The position numbers and the translations under genes are program-made. This document shows, one piece after another, positions 40,679-49,800 of a stretch of 64,000 nt of DNA; position 1 is the stretch's first letter; every line of letters starts with the position of its first letter. The notes under the pieces are model-generated. The model saw only the letters and a program-made list of their open reading frames with translations, searched no databases and was not told the origin of the DNA. Source of the stretch: Paraburkholderia edwinii (GTDB lineage: Bacteria > Pseudomonadota > Gammaproteobacteria > Burkholderiales > Burkholderiaceae); contig NZ_CP080096.1 of the NCBI RefSeq assembly GCF_019428685.1, positions 2,108,001 through 2,172,000 on the forward strand. The letters are read 5' to 3'.

Positions 40679-42157
40679 TCAACGCGTCCGCGCGCCCGAT
40701 TGCTCCGCCTGCATTTGCGGCTGCGTCACCGCACTGACGATCGCCAGCACGACCACATTCAGCGTCAGCGCCACAAAGCCGATATTCACGTCCTTCAGCG
40801 TATCGGGCAAAAACGGCAGCAACTGGCCGACGCTCAGATGCATCAGCGTGGTCACCGTCACAACCAGCACGCCAACCGCGATGCCGCAGAACGCCCCTTG
40901 CTTCGTGACGCGATTGCGCGCCGCCAGGCTGCAAACGAGCGCCGGAAACAGTTGCGTGACGAAGTTGTAGCCCATCAGCAGCAGCGCGACGATCGTCTCG
41001 CCGCCATGCAGCGTGAACAGCACGGCCACCAGCGCCACCACCGGAACCATCCGGCGCGCGAGTTTCGCCACGGCCGCATCGGGCGCCTGCCGCGCCAGCG
41101 CGCCGCGATAGATGTCGTTCGCGAGTAGTGTCGAGGCGGTGGTCAGAATCATCGAGCCCGGCACCAGCGCGGTCAGAACGCCGGCCGCGCCGATCACGCC
41201 GACGAACCACGGATCGAAGCTCTGGATCGACAGCCGCAGCAGCGACAGGTCGATATCGCCGCCCTTGAGGCCCGGCACCTTCAGCGACGCCGCGAAGCCG
41301 ACAAAGAACACGAACAGCAGGATCAGCTGATAGATCGGTAGCACGATCGCGTTGCGGCGGAAGATGCGCTCGCTCTTCGCGGTAAACACCGAGCCGAACG
41401 TATGCGGCCACATGAAGAAGCCGAGCGCCGTGAGCAGCACGGTCGACTGGAACCAGGTGACGCTCGAGCCCTTTTCGGGGAAGGTAAGAAAGCCTGGCCG
41501 GGCCGCGTCAATTGCGTGGAACATCTCGCCGATGCCGCCGTAGTGCCGGATCGGCAGATAGATGCCGAGAAACAGCACGATCGCGAGAATCAGCAGGTCT
41601 TTCACGACCGAGTTCCACGCCGAGCCGCGCACGCCCGATGCAATCACATAGATCGTCACCACCACGGCGCCGATCCAGATCGCCGACGAGGGCGAAACGG
41701 CGCCATACGACGCGGTCGCGACGATGATGCCGAGCCCCTTCAATTGCAGGACGAGGTATGGAATCAGCGCGGCGACGTCGACCACCGCAACGAGTACGCC
41801 GAGCGCGCGGCTATCGTATTTGCGCGCGAAAAAATGCGGCTGCGAGACGAGCCGGTGCGTTTTCGCGAAGCGCCAGACGGGCGGCAGCAGCCAGTACGAC
41901 AGCACATACGCAAGCGTCGCATACGCGAGGATGTAGTAGACGGGCGCGCCTTTGCCGTAGGCATAGCCGCTGCCGCCGAGGAACGTGAACGTCGTGTAGA
42001 TCTCGCCGGCCATCAGCAGGAACACGAAGGCGGTGCCGAAGCTGCGTCCGCCGACGGTCCACTGCTCGAGGTTCATGTCGTGACCGTGCCGCGCGCGCAC
42101 GCCGAGATACAGCGCGAACAGCGTGACGGCGGCGATGATGATCAGTGCGCTGCTCAT
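40679..42157 (-). CDS. Sodium:solute symporter family transporter, MctP-like
   Basis: 492-aa polytopic transporter of the SSS family with about 13 hydrophobic segments. Typical features: the first helices MSSALIIIAAVTLFALYLGV, then WTVGGRSFGTAFVFLLMAGE with a helix break, GSAWNSVVKDLLIL, and the sodium-site region PGSMILTTASTLLANDIYR. The presence of a small DUF3311 partner directly upstream, coupled by ATGA, is typical of SSS transporters for monocarboxylates and amino acids such as MctP. The substrate is inferred from that pairing and is not certain. Confidence 0.88.
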   Translation of the reverse strand: MSSALIIIAAVTLFALYLGVRARHGHDMNLEQWTVGGRSFGTAFVFLLMAGEIYTTFTFLGGSGYAYGKGAPVYYILAYATLAYVLSYWLLPPVWRFAKTHRLVSQPHFFARKYDSRALGVLVAVVDVAALIPYLVLQLKGLGIIVATASYGAVSPSSAIWIGAVVVTIYVIASGVRGSAWNSVVKDLLILAIVLFLGIYLPIRHYGGIGEMFHAIDAARPGFLTFPEKGSSVTWFQSTVLLTALGFFMWPHTFGSVFTAKSERIFRRNAIVLPIYQLILLFVFFVGFAASLKVPGLKGGDIDLSLLRLSIQSFDPWFVGVIGAAGVLTALVPGSMILTTASTLLANDIYRGALARQAPDAAVAKLARRMVPVVALVAVLFTLHGGETIVALLLMGYNFVTQLFPALVCSLAARNRVTKQGAFCGIAVGVLVVTVTTLMHLSVGQLLPFLPDTLKDVNIGFVALTLNVVVLAIVSAVTQPQMQAEQSGARTR

Positions 42158-42381
42158 CGGCGGGCCTCCGTTTGCGTGGCGGGCTCACGACCGGCCGGCT
42201 CGCGGTTCGCCGGATCGAGCCGGTAGATGATCGCCATGATCACGGCGCTCAATATGACCCACAGCACGATCCACGCGAGCACGAACGGCATGCCGAGCAC
42301 GAGCGGCTCGACACGGTTGACGAAGGGAACGCCGAGCAGAATGCCAATGAATGGCAGCACGGCAAGCAGACGAAAGGACAT
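42154..42381 (-). CDS. DUF3311 small membrane partner of the symporter
   Basis: 75-aa protein with two membrane helices (LLAVLPFIGILLGVPFVNRV and FVLAWIVLWVILSAVIMAII) and a polar C-terminus, as in DUF3311 proteins that accompany SSS transporters. ATG 42381 has GAGGAG six bases upstream; ATG 42387 is too close to that site. The stop overlaps the symporter start (ATGA). It is probably a small auxiliary subunit. Confidence 0.88.
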   Translation of the reverse strand: MSFRLLAVLPFIGILLGVPFVNRVEPLVLGMPFVLAWIVLWVILSAVIMAIIYRLDPANREPAGREPATQTEARR

Positions 42382-42731
42382 AGGCATCTCCTCGAACGAT
42401 GGGCGTACGGATGGTCGATACGGTCCTACGAGTCTTATCGGTGCGACGGATGCTGCGCGTTTGAATGTAAGACGCCTGCGCCGCTTGCGCCAAGCGATCA
42501 AAAACATGAATGAAATTTGAAAGCTATGCGCGCTGATTGCGGCGCGCATACGGGATGCCTGGACGGGATGCGAAACCGGATACCGGAGCTGGACACCCGA
42601 ACCGGTTACATGAACCGATGCATGAGTAGCATCCGGTAAGCGGTACACTGTGCGGCGGCGCGCCGGCATCGGTAGCGGTAACGAGCACGGCCCACCACAC
42701 GCTCACCGGTTCACCGTTCGGACTGACAACA
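42382..42731. other. Divergent intergenic region between DUF3311 and marC
   Basis: 350 bases without a gene. It must carry the promoters of both divergent units. Open frames extending the DUF3311 gene into it are rich in Arg and lack ribosome sites. A few imperfect ACCGG/CCGGT inverted repeats occur around 42580-42640; I saw no clear operator or terminator. Confidence 0.4.
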
Positions 42732-43403
42732 ATGACAAGCAGCCTCGTCTCCGACATCCTGTTCGGCTTTACCGGATTGATTAGCATCATCAATCCGTTT
42801 GCAATCGCCTTTGTGTTTCTCGACCGCACCGAGTCGCTGACCGTCGAGGAGCGCGCGACGCTCGCCAAGCGCGTGTCGATCAATGCCTTCTTTGTGCTGA
42901 TCGTGGTGTTCTTCGTCGGCACGCCGGTGCTGCATTTCTTCGGCATCTCGATCGAAGCGCTGCGTATCGGCGGCGGCCTCGCGGTCGCGGTCAGCGCGTG
43001 GAATATGCTCAATGCGCCCGAGACGCGCACCGAGGCGGCGGCCGGCAAGCCCGTCGATCCCGACAACGCGATGTCCAAAGCCTTCTTTCCGTTGACGATG
43101 CCGCTGACGACAGGCCCCGGCACGATCGCCACGGCCATTGCGCTCAATGCGAACCGCACGCACAAGCTGTCCGAGTTCGTGCAGTCGTCGATCGCGTCGA
43201 TCGTGATCTCGATACTCGTCGTGCTGGTCGTCTATTTCACGTACAGTCGCTCTGCGTATATCGCGCACTTTCTCGGCAAGGAGGGCACCCGCGTCGCGTT
43301 GCGCGTATCGGCCTTCCTGTTGCTTTGCATCGGCGTCCAGATCATGTTGACCGGCTTTTCAGAATTTCTCGCGCCGCTTGCTGCGAACCGGCCGGCTTCG
43401 TGA
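42732..43403 (+). CDS. marC: MarC family integral membrane protein
   Basis: 223-aa protein with six hydrophobic segments, as in the MarC/YchE family. Typical pieces: GFTGLISIINPFAIAFVFLD near the N-terminus, RIGGGLAVAVSAWNML, and PLTMPLTTGPGTIATAIAL in the centre. Despite the historical name it is not shown to give antibiotic resistance; its substrate is unknown. The ribosome site (CGGA) is weak. No functional connection with neighbours is apparent. Confidence 0.88.
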   Translation: MTSSLVSDILFGFTGLISIINPFAIAFVFLDRTESLTVEERATLAKRVSINAFFVLIVVFFVGTPVLHFFGISIEALRIGGGLAVAVSAWNMLNAPETRTEAAAGKPVDPDNAMSKAFFPLTMPLTTGPGTIATAIALNANRTHKLSEFVQSSIASIVISILVVLVVYFTYSRSAYIAHFLGKEGTRVALRVSAFLLLCIGVQIMLTGFSEFLAPLAANRPAS

Positions 43404-43588
43404 GGTCGCGTGGTGAGGTCGCCAGTGAGCCGCTTCATGACGCGCATGTGGCGAATATTCAATTCGCATCATGCAGCAAGCGTTAGACGTGCAATCCGCA
43501 TCGAATAAGCGTGGCAATACGGTGGCATTAGCGTAAACCCGGGTGTTTGAATCGCACCCGTGTGCCGTTGTCGTGTTGTGGAGCCGCA

Positions 43589-45964
43589 ATGATGACCCGC
43601 CAGGATACCGCAGACAGGATGACCGACAGCGAGCCTCACGGCGAAACCGGCCGTGAGGTCGGCTATATGCATGGCAGCGGAGGCTATCGGCCAGCCGTCG
43701 CCGCGCAGGTGCTCGAGTCCGAGCGCGCCGTGTTGCGCCTGCTCACGCGCAGCGCACCGCTGCCCGAACTGCTGGCCGAGGTGTGCCGCCGCGCCGAGGC
43801 CTTGCTCGGCGACGGCGCCGCATGCTCGGTGCTCGTGCTCGACACCGATGGCAAACATGCACGCGTGGGTGCCGCGCCATCGCTGCCGCCGGACTTTTGC
43901 GAGGCGCTTGCCGACTTCGAGATCGGCCCGCGCGCCGGTTCGTGCGGCACCGCGATGTTCGAGCATCGCATGGTGGTGGCCGAAGATATCGAAACCGATC
44001 CGCTATGGGCCGACCACAAGCATCTCGCCATGCCGTTTGGCCTGCGCGCGTGCTGGTCGATTCCGTTCGAAGACGAGTCGGGCGGCGTGCTTGGCGCATT
44101 CGCCGTCTACTACCGCACGCCGCGCCGGCCGACCGACGTCGAGGAAACGATCCTGCGCGACATCGGCCGCAGCGTTGGCCTCGCGATTCAGCAGGATCGC
44201 ATCCGCCTGCGACTTGCGCAAAGCGAGGAGCATCACCGGCTCGTGGTCGACCACCTGAATGAAGGCATCGTCGTGCAGTCGAAGAGCGGCGAAGTGCTGG
44301 CCTGCAATCCCAGCGCGATGCGCATGCTGCGCACCACGCCGGCCGTGATCGGCACCAATATCTATAGCGTGATGCTGCATGCGCGGCGCGACGACGGTTC
44401 GGTAATCGAATCGCCGGACCGGCCGACGCTGAAGGTGTTTGCCACGGGCATGCCGGTGCTCGGCGTCACGATGTCGGTCGAACTGGCGATCGGCGAAACG
44501 ATCTGGATCACGGCGAACTTCGTGCCGATCATCAGGCCCGGCGAACCGGAGCCGAGCGCCGTGCTGGTGTCGTTCAACGATATCGGCCCGGTGCGGGCCG
44601 CGCAGCGGCAGCTCAAATATCTGGCGACCCGCGACCCGCTGACGGGCCTCTATAACCGCGCCTATCTGTCGGACCGCATGCGCGAACTGCTCGAACAGCG
44701 GGGCCGCGACGGCGCGGCGCCGCGCGTTGCCGTGCTATTTGTCGACCTCGACGGCTTCAAGAAGGTCAACGACACCGCCGGCCACGAAGCCGGCGACGCG
44801 CTGCTGTGCAGCGTCGCGCGGCGCCTTGCCGCATGCGTGCACAAAGGCGACACGCTCGCGCGCGCCGGCGGCGACGAGTTCGTGATTGTCGTGAGCGGCT
44901 ACGAAAGCGCCGCGCATCTGACCGCGCTCGCGCGCGAGGTGCTCGAAACGGTAGCCATGCCGTTCGCCGTGGCCGACAACGAATACTACCTGGGCGCGTC
45001 GATCGGCATCAGCGTGTGCCCTGAAGACGGCCGCGATGCCGCGACGCTGATGCGCAATGCCGATTCGGCGATGTATCAGGCCAAGCAGCGCGGACGCAAC
45101 GGCTTCGAATTCTTTACGAAGGAGTTGAGCCGCCAATTGCAGCGCCGCTTCGCGATCGAGCAATCGTTGCGCCGCGCGCTCGCCGCGGACGAATTGCGGC
45201 TCGTGTACCAGCCGATCGTCGATGGCGCGAGCGGCCGCACGGTTGGCGCCGAAGCGCTGATGCGCTGGCATAACGAAGAGCTCGGCGATGTCTCGCCGAT
45301 CGAGTTTATTCCGGTCGCCGAAGATACCGGTCTGATCGTAACGCTCGGCCGCTGGCTGCTCGAGCGCGCGTGCGCGCAGGCAGCCGAATGGCGCAAGACG
45401 CTCGCGCCGGACCTGATGATCGCGGTGAACCTGTCGCCGCGCCAATTCAACGATGGCCTCGTGCAGGAGGTCGCGCAGTGTCTCGCCGCCGCCGGGCTCG
45501 ATCCGACCGCGCTCGAGCTCGAAATTACCGAAGGCCTGCTGATGAGCGAGCGCGCGCCGGTGATGCCGATGCTGACCTCGCTGTCGAGGATGGGCGTGCG
45601 GATCTCGGTCGACGATTTCGGTACCGGCTATTCGTCGCTGTCGTATCTGAAGCGTTTTCCGCTGCATAACCTGAAGGTCGACCGCTCGTTTGTGGCGGGT
45701 TTGCCCGATCATCGCGACGCGGTGGCGATTACGCATGCGGTGGTCGCGATGGCGCATTCGCTCGGGATGAACGTGACCGCCGAAGGCGTCGAGACGTCGG
45801 CGCAATCGGCGTATTTGCGCTCGATCGGCTGTGACCGGCAGCAGGGCTATCTGTTCGGCCGGCCCGTTGCGCCCGGCGAATATACGCAGTTGCTGGCGGA
45901 AGTGGCCGGGATGGAGGGCCATGCCGGCGACGACGTGGGTACCCGCGCGCCTCGTGTGTCGTAA
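43589..45964 (+). CDS. GAF-PAS-GGDEF-EAL c-di-GMP signalling protein
   Basis: 791-aa cytoplasmic protein with no membrane segment. GAF domain at about residues 40-190 (AACSVLVLDTDGKHA, then GSCGTAMFEHRMVVAEDIET), PAS-like domain about 200-330, GGDEF cyclase domain with intact AGGDEF at residues 427-431, and EAL phosphodiesterase domain with EALMRW at 555-557, NLSPRQF and DDFGTGYSSLSYLKRF. Both catalytic motifs look intact. The inhibitory I-site (R-x-x-D, five residues before GGDEF) reads HKGD, so feedback control may be absent. ATG 43589 has GGAG upstream; ATG 43592 is equivalent. Which activity dominates cannot be judged by sequence. Confidence 0.93.
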   Translation: MMTRQDTADRMTDSEPHGETGREVGYMHGSGGYRPAVAAQVLESERAVLRLLTRSAPLPELLAEVCRRAEALLGDGAACSVLVLDTDGKHARVGAAPSLPPDFCEALADFEIGPRAGSCGTAMFEHRMVVAEDIETDPLWADHKHLAMPFGLRACWSIPFEDESGGVLGAFAVYYRTPRRPTDVEETILRDIGRSVGLAIQQDRIRLRLAQSEEHHRLVVDHLNEGIVVQSKSGEVLACNPSAMRMLRTTPAVIGTNIYSVMLHARRDDGSVIESPDRPTLKVFATGMPVLGVTMSVELAIGETIWITANFVPIIRPGEPEPSAVLVSFNDIGPVRAAQRQLKYLATRDPLTGLYNRAYLSDRMRELLEQRGRDGAAPRVAVLFVDLDGFKKVNDTAGHEAGDALLCSVARRLAACVHKGDTLARAGGDEFVIVVSGYESAAHLTALAREVLETVAMPFAVADNEYYLGASIGISVCPEDGRDAATLMRNADSAMYQAKQRGRNGFEFFTKELSRQLQRRFAIEQSLRRALAADELRLVYQPIVDGASGRTVGAEALMRWHNEELGDVSPIEFIPVAEDTGLIVTLGRWLLERACAQAAEWRKTLAPDLMIAVNLSPRQFNDGLVQEVAQCLAAAGLDPTALELEITEGLLMSERAPVMPMLTSLSRMGVRISVDDFGTGYSSLSYLKRFPLHNLKVDRSFVAGLPDHRDAVAITHAVVAMAHSLGMNVTAEGVETSAQSAYLRSIGCDRQQGYLFGRPVAPGEYTQLLAEVAGMEGHAGDDVGTRAPRVS

Positions 45965-46003
45965 CATCCGTACTGTTCGACTCAGACAGAAGCGGGATAC
46001 GGA

Positions 46004-46927
46004 ATGCCGTTCAAATCGCTGGATGCGGCCGCGATCGAAGCAGCGCTTCGCGGCCGGACCCGTCAGTACCTGGCCGGCGCGCTGCAACAGCCGCAGCCGC
46101 TCGCGCACGTTCACGACACCGATATCGAAGTCGGCATCTCCGACTACGTAGCCAGCGGCTTCGAGCCGGCGCACCGCCATGCGCGCGCGAAAGAGTACCA
46201 GTATGTGCTGCGCGGCATGACCGAGTACCGGGATGTCGATACGGGCGAAGTGCATCGCTTTCGTGCCGGCGACTTCTATGTGATCTATCCGGGCACAGCC
46301 TATGTGCAGCGCGTCAAGCGCGACACGCGCATTCTCTTTATCAAATACCCGGCCGGCAACGACAAGCAAATTGTGCCGATGACCGAGGCCGTCGACGCAT
46401 GGGCGCGCGAGACACTGCGCGTGACGCGTCTCGACCTCAACGCACGGCAGAAAAACGAGGGCGCCGCTGCCGAAGCACCAGCCGCGCCGGTTGCGAATTC
46501 GCTGAAGCCCGCGGTCGCGGTGGCGGTATTCGATGCCACGAACCGCTTGCTGCTCGTCAAGCGCCGCGACAGCGGCTACTGGGCGATGCCGGGCGGCACG
46601 ATGGAACTGACCGATTCGCTCGAAGGCTGCGCGCGCCGCGAGGTCCGCGAGGAAACCGGTATTGAAATCACGCTGATGGGCATGATCGGCACCTATACCG
46701 ATCCGGCGACCCTCATCGCGTATTCGGACGGCGAAGTGCGTCGCGAATTCTCGATTCTGCTGGCGGCGTCCGCGACCAGCGAACAGCTTTCGCACGACGA
46801 CGAATCGACTGATGTGCAATGGGTGAAGCCCGAAGACCTGGCACGCTTTCCGATGGTTACTGCGCAAGCAAGACGCGTGCAGGACGTGCTGGCATGGCGC
46901 GTGAATCGCGACGTGCTCATCCGGTGA
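46004..46927 (+). CDS. Cupin-Nudix fusion protein
   Basis: 307 aa. Residues 1-~140 form a small cupin barrel: GFEPAHRHARAKEYQYVLRG provides the His-x-His and Glu of cupin motif 1 and RFRAGDFYVIYPGTAYVQR resembles motif 2. Residues ~165-307 are a Nudix hydrolase: WAMPGGTMELTDSLEGCARR runs into EVREETGIEI. The first Glu of the Nudix box (G-x5-E) is Asp here, while the metal-binding REVREE is kept. The combination suggests hydrolysis of a nucleoside diphosphate derivative with cupin-based sensing, but the substrate is unknown. The acetyltransferase gene follows by 19 bases and may be co-transcribed. Confidence 0.85.
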   Translation: MPFKSLDAAAIEAALRGRTRQYLAGALQQPQPLAHVHDTDIEVGISDYVASGFEPAHRHARAKEYQYVLRGMTEYRDVDTGEVHRFRAGDFYVIYPGTAYVQRVKRDTRILFIKYPAGNDKQIVPMTEAVDAWARETLRVTRLDLNARQKNEGAAAEAPAAPVANSLKPAVAVAVFDATNRLLLVKRRDSGYWAMPGGTMELTDSLEGCARREVREETGIEITLMGMIGTYTDPATLIAYSDGEVRREFSILLAASATSEQLSHDDESTDVQWVKPEDLARFPMVTAQARRVQDVLAWRVNRDVLIR

Positions 46928-46946
46928 TGCAGAAGGACGATAACGA

Positions 46947-47564
46947 ATGGCGAATGACGATAACGATTGCACCAAAGCTCGCACCAAAGCTCGCACCGAA
47001 TCGCGCACCCATGCCCGCACCATAACCATCCCCAGCGGAACACCGGAATCGGCCGCCATGGTGGCGAACGTCAAACGGGCGATGTCGATCACCGCCAGCC
47101 TCAATCGGCTGACGTTCAACGACGCGGACGAAGTCCGGGCGCTGTTCAGCGAACTGATCGGCAAGAAGGTGGACGAGCGCTTCGTGCTGATACCGCCGTT
47201 CTACACCGCCGGCGGTGTCGATATCAGCGTTGGCCGCAATGTCTTCGTCAATCAGAACTGCACGTTTTACGACCTCGGTGGGCTCGATATCGGCGACGAT
47301 GTGATGATCGGTCCGAACGTGGGCATCATTACAACGGGTCATCCGATCGAGCCTTCCCGGCGGCGCGACGGCGTCACCGCAAAGCCCATCGTGATCGAAA
47401 GAAACGTCTGGATCGGCGCCGGCGCAACGATCATCGGTGGTGTGACGGTCGGCGAGAACTCGGTGGTGGGAGCGGGTTCCGTCGTCACCCACGATGTTCC
47501 TCCGAATACGCTTGTCGGTGGAAATCCGGCGAAGGTCATTCGTTCGATCGCCGAGGAAATTTAA
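46947..47564 (+). CDS. Maltose/galactoside O-acetyltransferase-like hexapeptide protein
   Basis: 205-aa left-handed beta-helix acetyltransferase of the LacA/Maa type. The N-terminus (first ~30 residues, Lys/Arg/Thr-rich) is atypical and may not be translated; Maa homology starts near ASLNRLTFNDADEVRALFSE. Hexapeptide repeats include VDISVGRNVFVNQNCTF, IGDDVMIGPNVGIITTGHPI (with the catalytic His) and VWIGAGATIIGGVTVGENSV, then the C-terminal VPPNTLVGGNPAKVIR. AAGGA precedes ATG 46947. Acceptor sugar is unknown. Confidence 0.88.
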   Translation: MANDDNDCTKARTKARTESRTHARTITIPSGTPESAAMVANVKRAMSITASLNRLTFNDADEVRALFSELIGKKVDERFVLIPPFYTAGGVDISVGRNVFVNQNCTFYDLGGLDIGDDVMIGPNVGIITTGHPIEPSRRRDGVTAKPIVIERNVWIGAGATIIGGVTVGENSVVGAGSVVTHDVPPNTLVGGNPAKVIRSIAEEI

Positions 47565-47581
47565 CTCCCGCCCGAATGGTC

Positions 47582-47645
47582 CTTAAACGGACCGCCAATA
47601 AAGGTCTTAACCTCGGTCTTAACGCGGCCTTAACCCCGGTCTTAA
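47582..47645 (+). repeat. Helically phased CTTAA direct repeats upstream of kdp
   Basis: CTTAA occurs at 47582, 47606, 47618, 47629 and 47641, i.e. at steps of 24, 12, 11 and 12 bases; four copies share the longer form GGYCTTAAC. A related TCTTTAC follows at 47651. The array begins just after the acetyltransferase stop and ends about 220 bases before kdpF. Repeats on one helix face are typical of response-regulator sites, so KdpE is the natural candidate; this is inference. A TTGACG at 47684 might be the -35 of the kdp promoter. Confidence 0.6.
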
Positions 47646-47865
47646 CCTCGTCTTTACATCGGCGTGCGAAACTCAGCACGCTTTTGACGCCGCCTTATCT
47701 AGAGTATCGCCAGATTTCCACCACTGAGTCTGTCGATATGCAGCCACCGCTACCTGTCTCCGGCCTTGCCGGCTTTCCACGCACCTGCGCGGCGTTTGCG
47801 CCGCACGCGCTGTGCGCCTTCCTTTCCGTACTCGATACGGGCTGCTCAGCATCCGGAGTGCGGTC

Positions 47866-47946
47866 ATGATCGCGCTCGCGGGCCTGCTGGCCGCCGCATT
47901 GTTCGTCTATCTGTTCTACGCGCTGATCAAGCCGGAACGCTTCTGA
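47866..47946 (+). CDS. kdpF: KdpF, small subunit of the K+-transporting ATPase
   Basis: 26-aa single-helix peptide (MIALAGLLAAALFVYLFYAL then IKPERF) matching the size and the Y-x-x-x-AL-x-x-x-E-x-F ending of KdpF, which stabilises the KdpABC complex. GGAG lies eight bases upstream of ATG 47866. First gene of the kdp operon. Confidence 0.88.
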   Translation: MIALAGLLAAALFVYLFYALIKPERF

Positions 47947-47986
47947 TAAGGCGCCACGTCGCCTCACGCTTTTTCCATCTCCCATC

Positions 47987-48070
47987 ATGAACGACCTGAT
48001 ATTCGTAGTCGTATCGCTAGCCTGTTTCGCGCTGTGCGCGGGCTTCGTCGTCGGACTGAACCGGATCTGA
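47987..48070 (+). CDS. Micro-ORF between kdpF and kdpA, single-helix peptide
   Basis: 27-aa peptide: [20 protein letters not shown] then VVGLNRI. It has one hydrophobic helix and a short basic tail. It lies 40 bases after kdpF and ends 13 bases before kdpA. There is no strong ribosome site (an AT-rich TTTTTCCATCTCCC precedes it), so translation is less certain than for kdpF. It could be a second KdpF-like stabiliser or a coupling leader for kdpA. Confidence 0.55.
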   Translation: MNDLIFVVVSLACFALCAGFVVGLNRI

Positions 48071-48083
48071 AAAGGAGCCCACC

Positions 48084-49787
48084 ATGTTCGACGATATTGT
48101 TCAATTTGTGCTGATGCTCGCCCTGATGACCGGCTTGACGGTCGCAATGGGCAAGTGGCTCGCACGGGTATTTACCGATGAGCGCCATCTGCGTATCGAG
48201 CGCTTTACCTATGCCGTGCTCGGCACGAACCCTGAAGAACGGATGCCGTGGACGCGCTACGCGATGGTGCTCGTCGTCAGCAACGCGGCGATGATGCTGC
48301 TCGGCTATCTGCTGCTGCGCGTGCAGGGTCTGCTGCCGTTCGATTCGTTGCAACGTGCCGCGCAAACGCCCGATCTTGCGTTCAATACCGCGTCGTCGTT
48401 TATTACGAACACGAACTGGCAGTCATATGCGGGCGAATCGAGCCTGTCCAACTTCTCGCAGATGGCCGTCATCACGTTTCTGATGATGGTCAGCGCGGTC
48501 ACGGGCGTGGCGGCGTGCGGCGGCTTTATCCGCGGACTGTGCCGCAAGAGCGCACACGACATCGGCAACTACTGGGTCGATTTCACACGCGTGATGTATC
48601 GCGTGCTGTTGCCGCTGTCGTTCATCATGGCGCTCGTCTACGTCTGGCAGGGCATGCCGCAGACGCTCACGAGCGACGCGGTCGCGACCACGCTGGAAGG
48701 CATCAAGCAGCAGATCGTGATGGGTCCCGTGGCGAGCCTCGAGTCGATCAAGCACCTCGGCACGAATGGCGGCGGCTTCTTCAGCATGAACGCCGCGCAT
48801 CCGTACGAGAACCCGACGCCGCTCACCAACACGCTGCATATGCTCTCGATGCTGCTGATTCCCGCCGCGCTCACGTACGCGGCCGGCAGCATGCTGATGC
48901 GCCGCCGCCAGGGCTGGGCGTTTTTCGCCGCGTTCCTCGTCATGTTTATCGGCGCGCTCGCAATCGTCTACACGGCGGAACAGCACGGCAACCCGAATTT
49001 CACGCCGCTGCATGTCGATCAGCAGCCGTCCGCGCTGCAGTCAGGCGGCAATATGGAAGGCAAGGAAACGCGCTTCGGCATCGCACAGACCAGTCTTTTT
49101 GTGGCGGTCACCACGGCGGCCACCACGGGTTCGGTCGACGCGATGCACGACTCGCTGATGCCGATGGGCGGCTTCATCACGATCGCGCAGATGATGCTCA
49201 ACAACGTGTTTGGCGGCGACGGCGTCGGCTTTATCAATCTGATCACGTTCGCGATTCTGACGGTGTTTATCGTCGGCATGATGATCGGGCGCACACCGGA
49301 GTTTCTCGGCAAGAAGATCGAGGCGCGCGAAATGAAGTTCGTGATGCTCGCGGTGCTTGCGCATCCGTTCAGCATTCTCGCGTTGACGGCGCTCGCCGTG
49401 ATGTGGCCCGGCACGCCCGCGAGCCTCAACAACATGGGCCCGCATGGCTTCAGCGAAGTGCTGTATGCGTATACGTCCGGCACGGCGAATAACGGCTCCG
49501 CATTTGCAGGCCTCAATGCGAACACGCCGTTCTTCAATACGACGATCGGCTTCGCGATGCTGTTCGGCCGCTATCTGACGCTGCTGCCGATGCTTGCCGC
49601 CGCCGGTTCGCTCGCCGCGAAGAAGAGCGTTCCCGAAGGACCGGGCACCTTGCCGACCGCGACGCCGCTGTTTACCGCGCTGCTCGTGTTCGTCGTGCTG
49701 CTGGTTGGCGGGCTGACGTTCTTCCCGGCGCTCGCGCTCGGTCCGATCGTCGAGCATCTGATGCTCGCCAGCGGTCAACTGTTCTGA
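48084..49787 (+). CDS. kdpA: Potassium-transporting ATPase K+-binding subunit KdpA
   Basis: Ten-helix membrane subunit related to SKT potassium channels that selects and carries K+. 567 aa; E. coli has 557. Selectivity-filter regions: [53 protein letters not shown] and [21 protein letters not shown] precedes ATG 48084. It is followed by kdpC, not kdpB, after 13 bases. Confidence 0.97.
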   Translation: MFDDIVQFVLMLALMTGLTVAMGKWLARVFTDERHLRIERFTYAVLGTNPEERMPWTRYAMVLVVSNAAMMLLGYLLLRVQGLLPFDSLQRAAQTPDLAFNTASSFITNTNWQSYAGESSLSNFSQMAVITFLMMVSAVTGVAACGGFIRGLCRKSAHDIGNYWVDFTRVMYRVLLPLSFIMALVYVWQGMPQTLTSDAVATTLEGIKQQIVMGPVASLESIKHLGTNGGGFFSMNAAHPYENPTPLTNTLHMLSMLLIPAALTYAAGSMLMRRRQGWAFFAAFLVMFIGALAIVYTAEQHGNPNFTPLHVDQQPSALQSGGNMEGKETRFGIAQTSLFVAVTTAATTGSVDAMHDSLMPMGGFITIAQMMLNNVFGGDGVGFINLITFAILTVFIVGMMIGRTPEFLGKKIEAREMKFVMLAVLAHPFSILALTALAVMWPGTPASLNNMGPHGFSEVLYAYTSGTANNGSAFAGLNANTPFFNTTIGFAMLFGRYLTLLPMLAAAGSLAAKKSVPEGPGTLPTATPLFTALLVFVVLLVGGLTFFPALALGPIVEHLMLASGQLF

Positions 49788-49800
49788 AGGATCTCGAATC

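Noticed and set aside
44735..47164. 809-codon open frame on the minus strand across the GGDEF-EAL and cupin-Nudix genes
   Set aside because: It is antisense to two genes with clear domain motifs, is Arg/His/Ala-rich and has no family likeness; a typical shadow frame in high-GC DNA.
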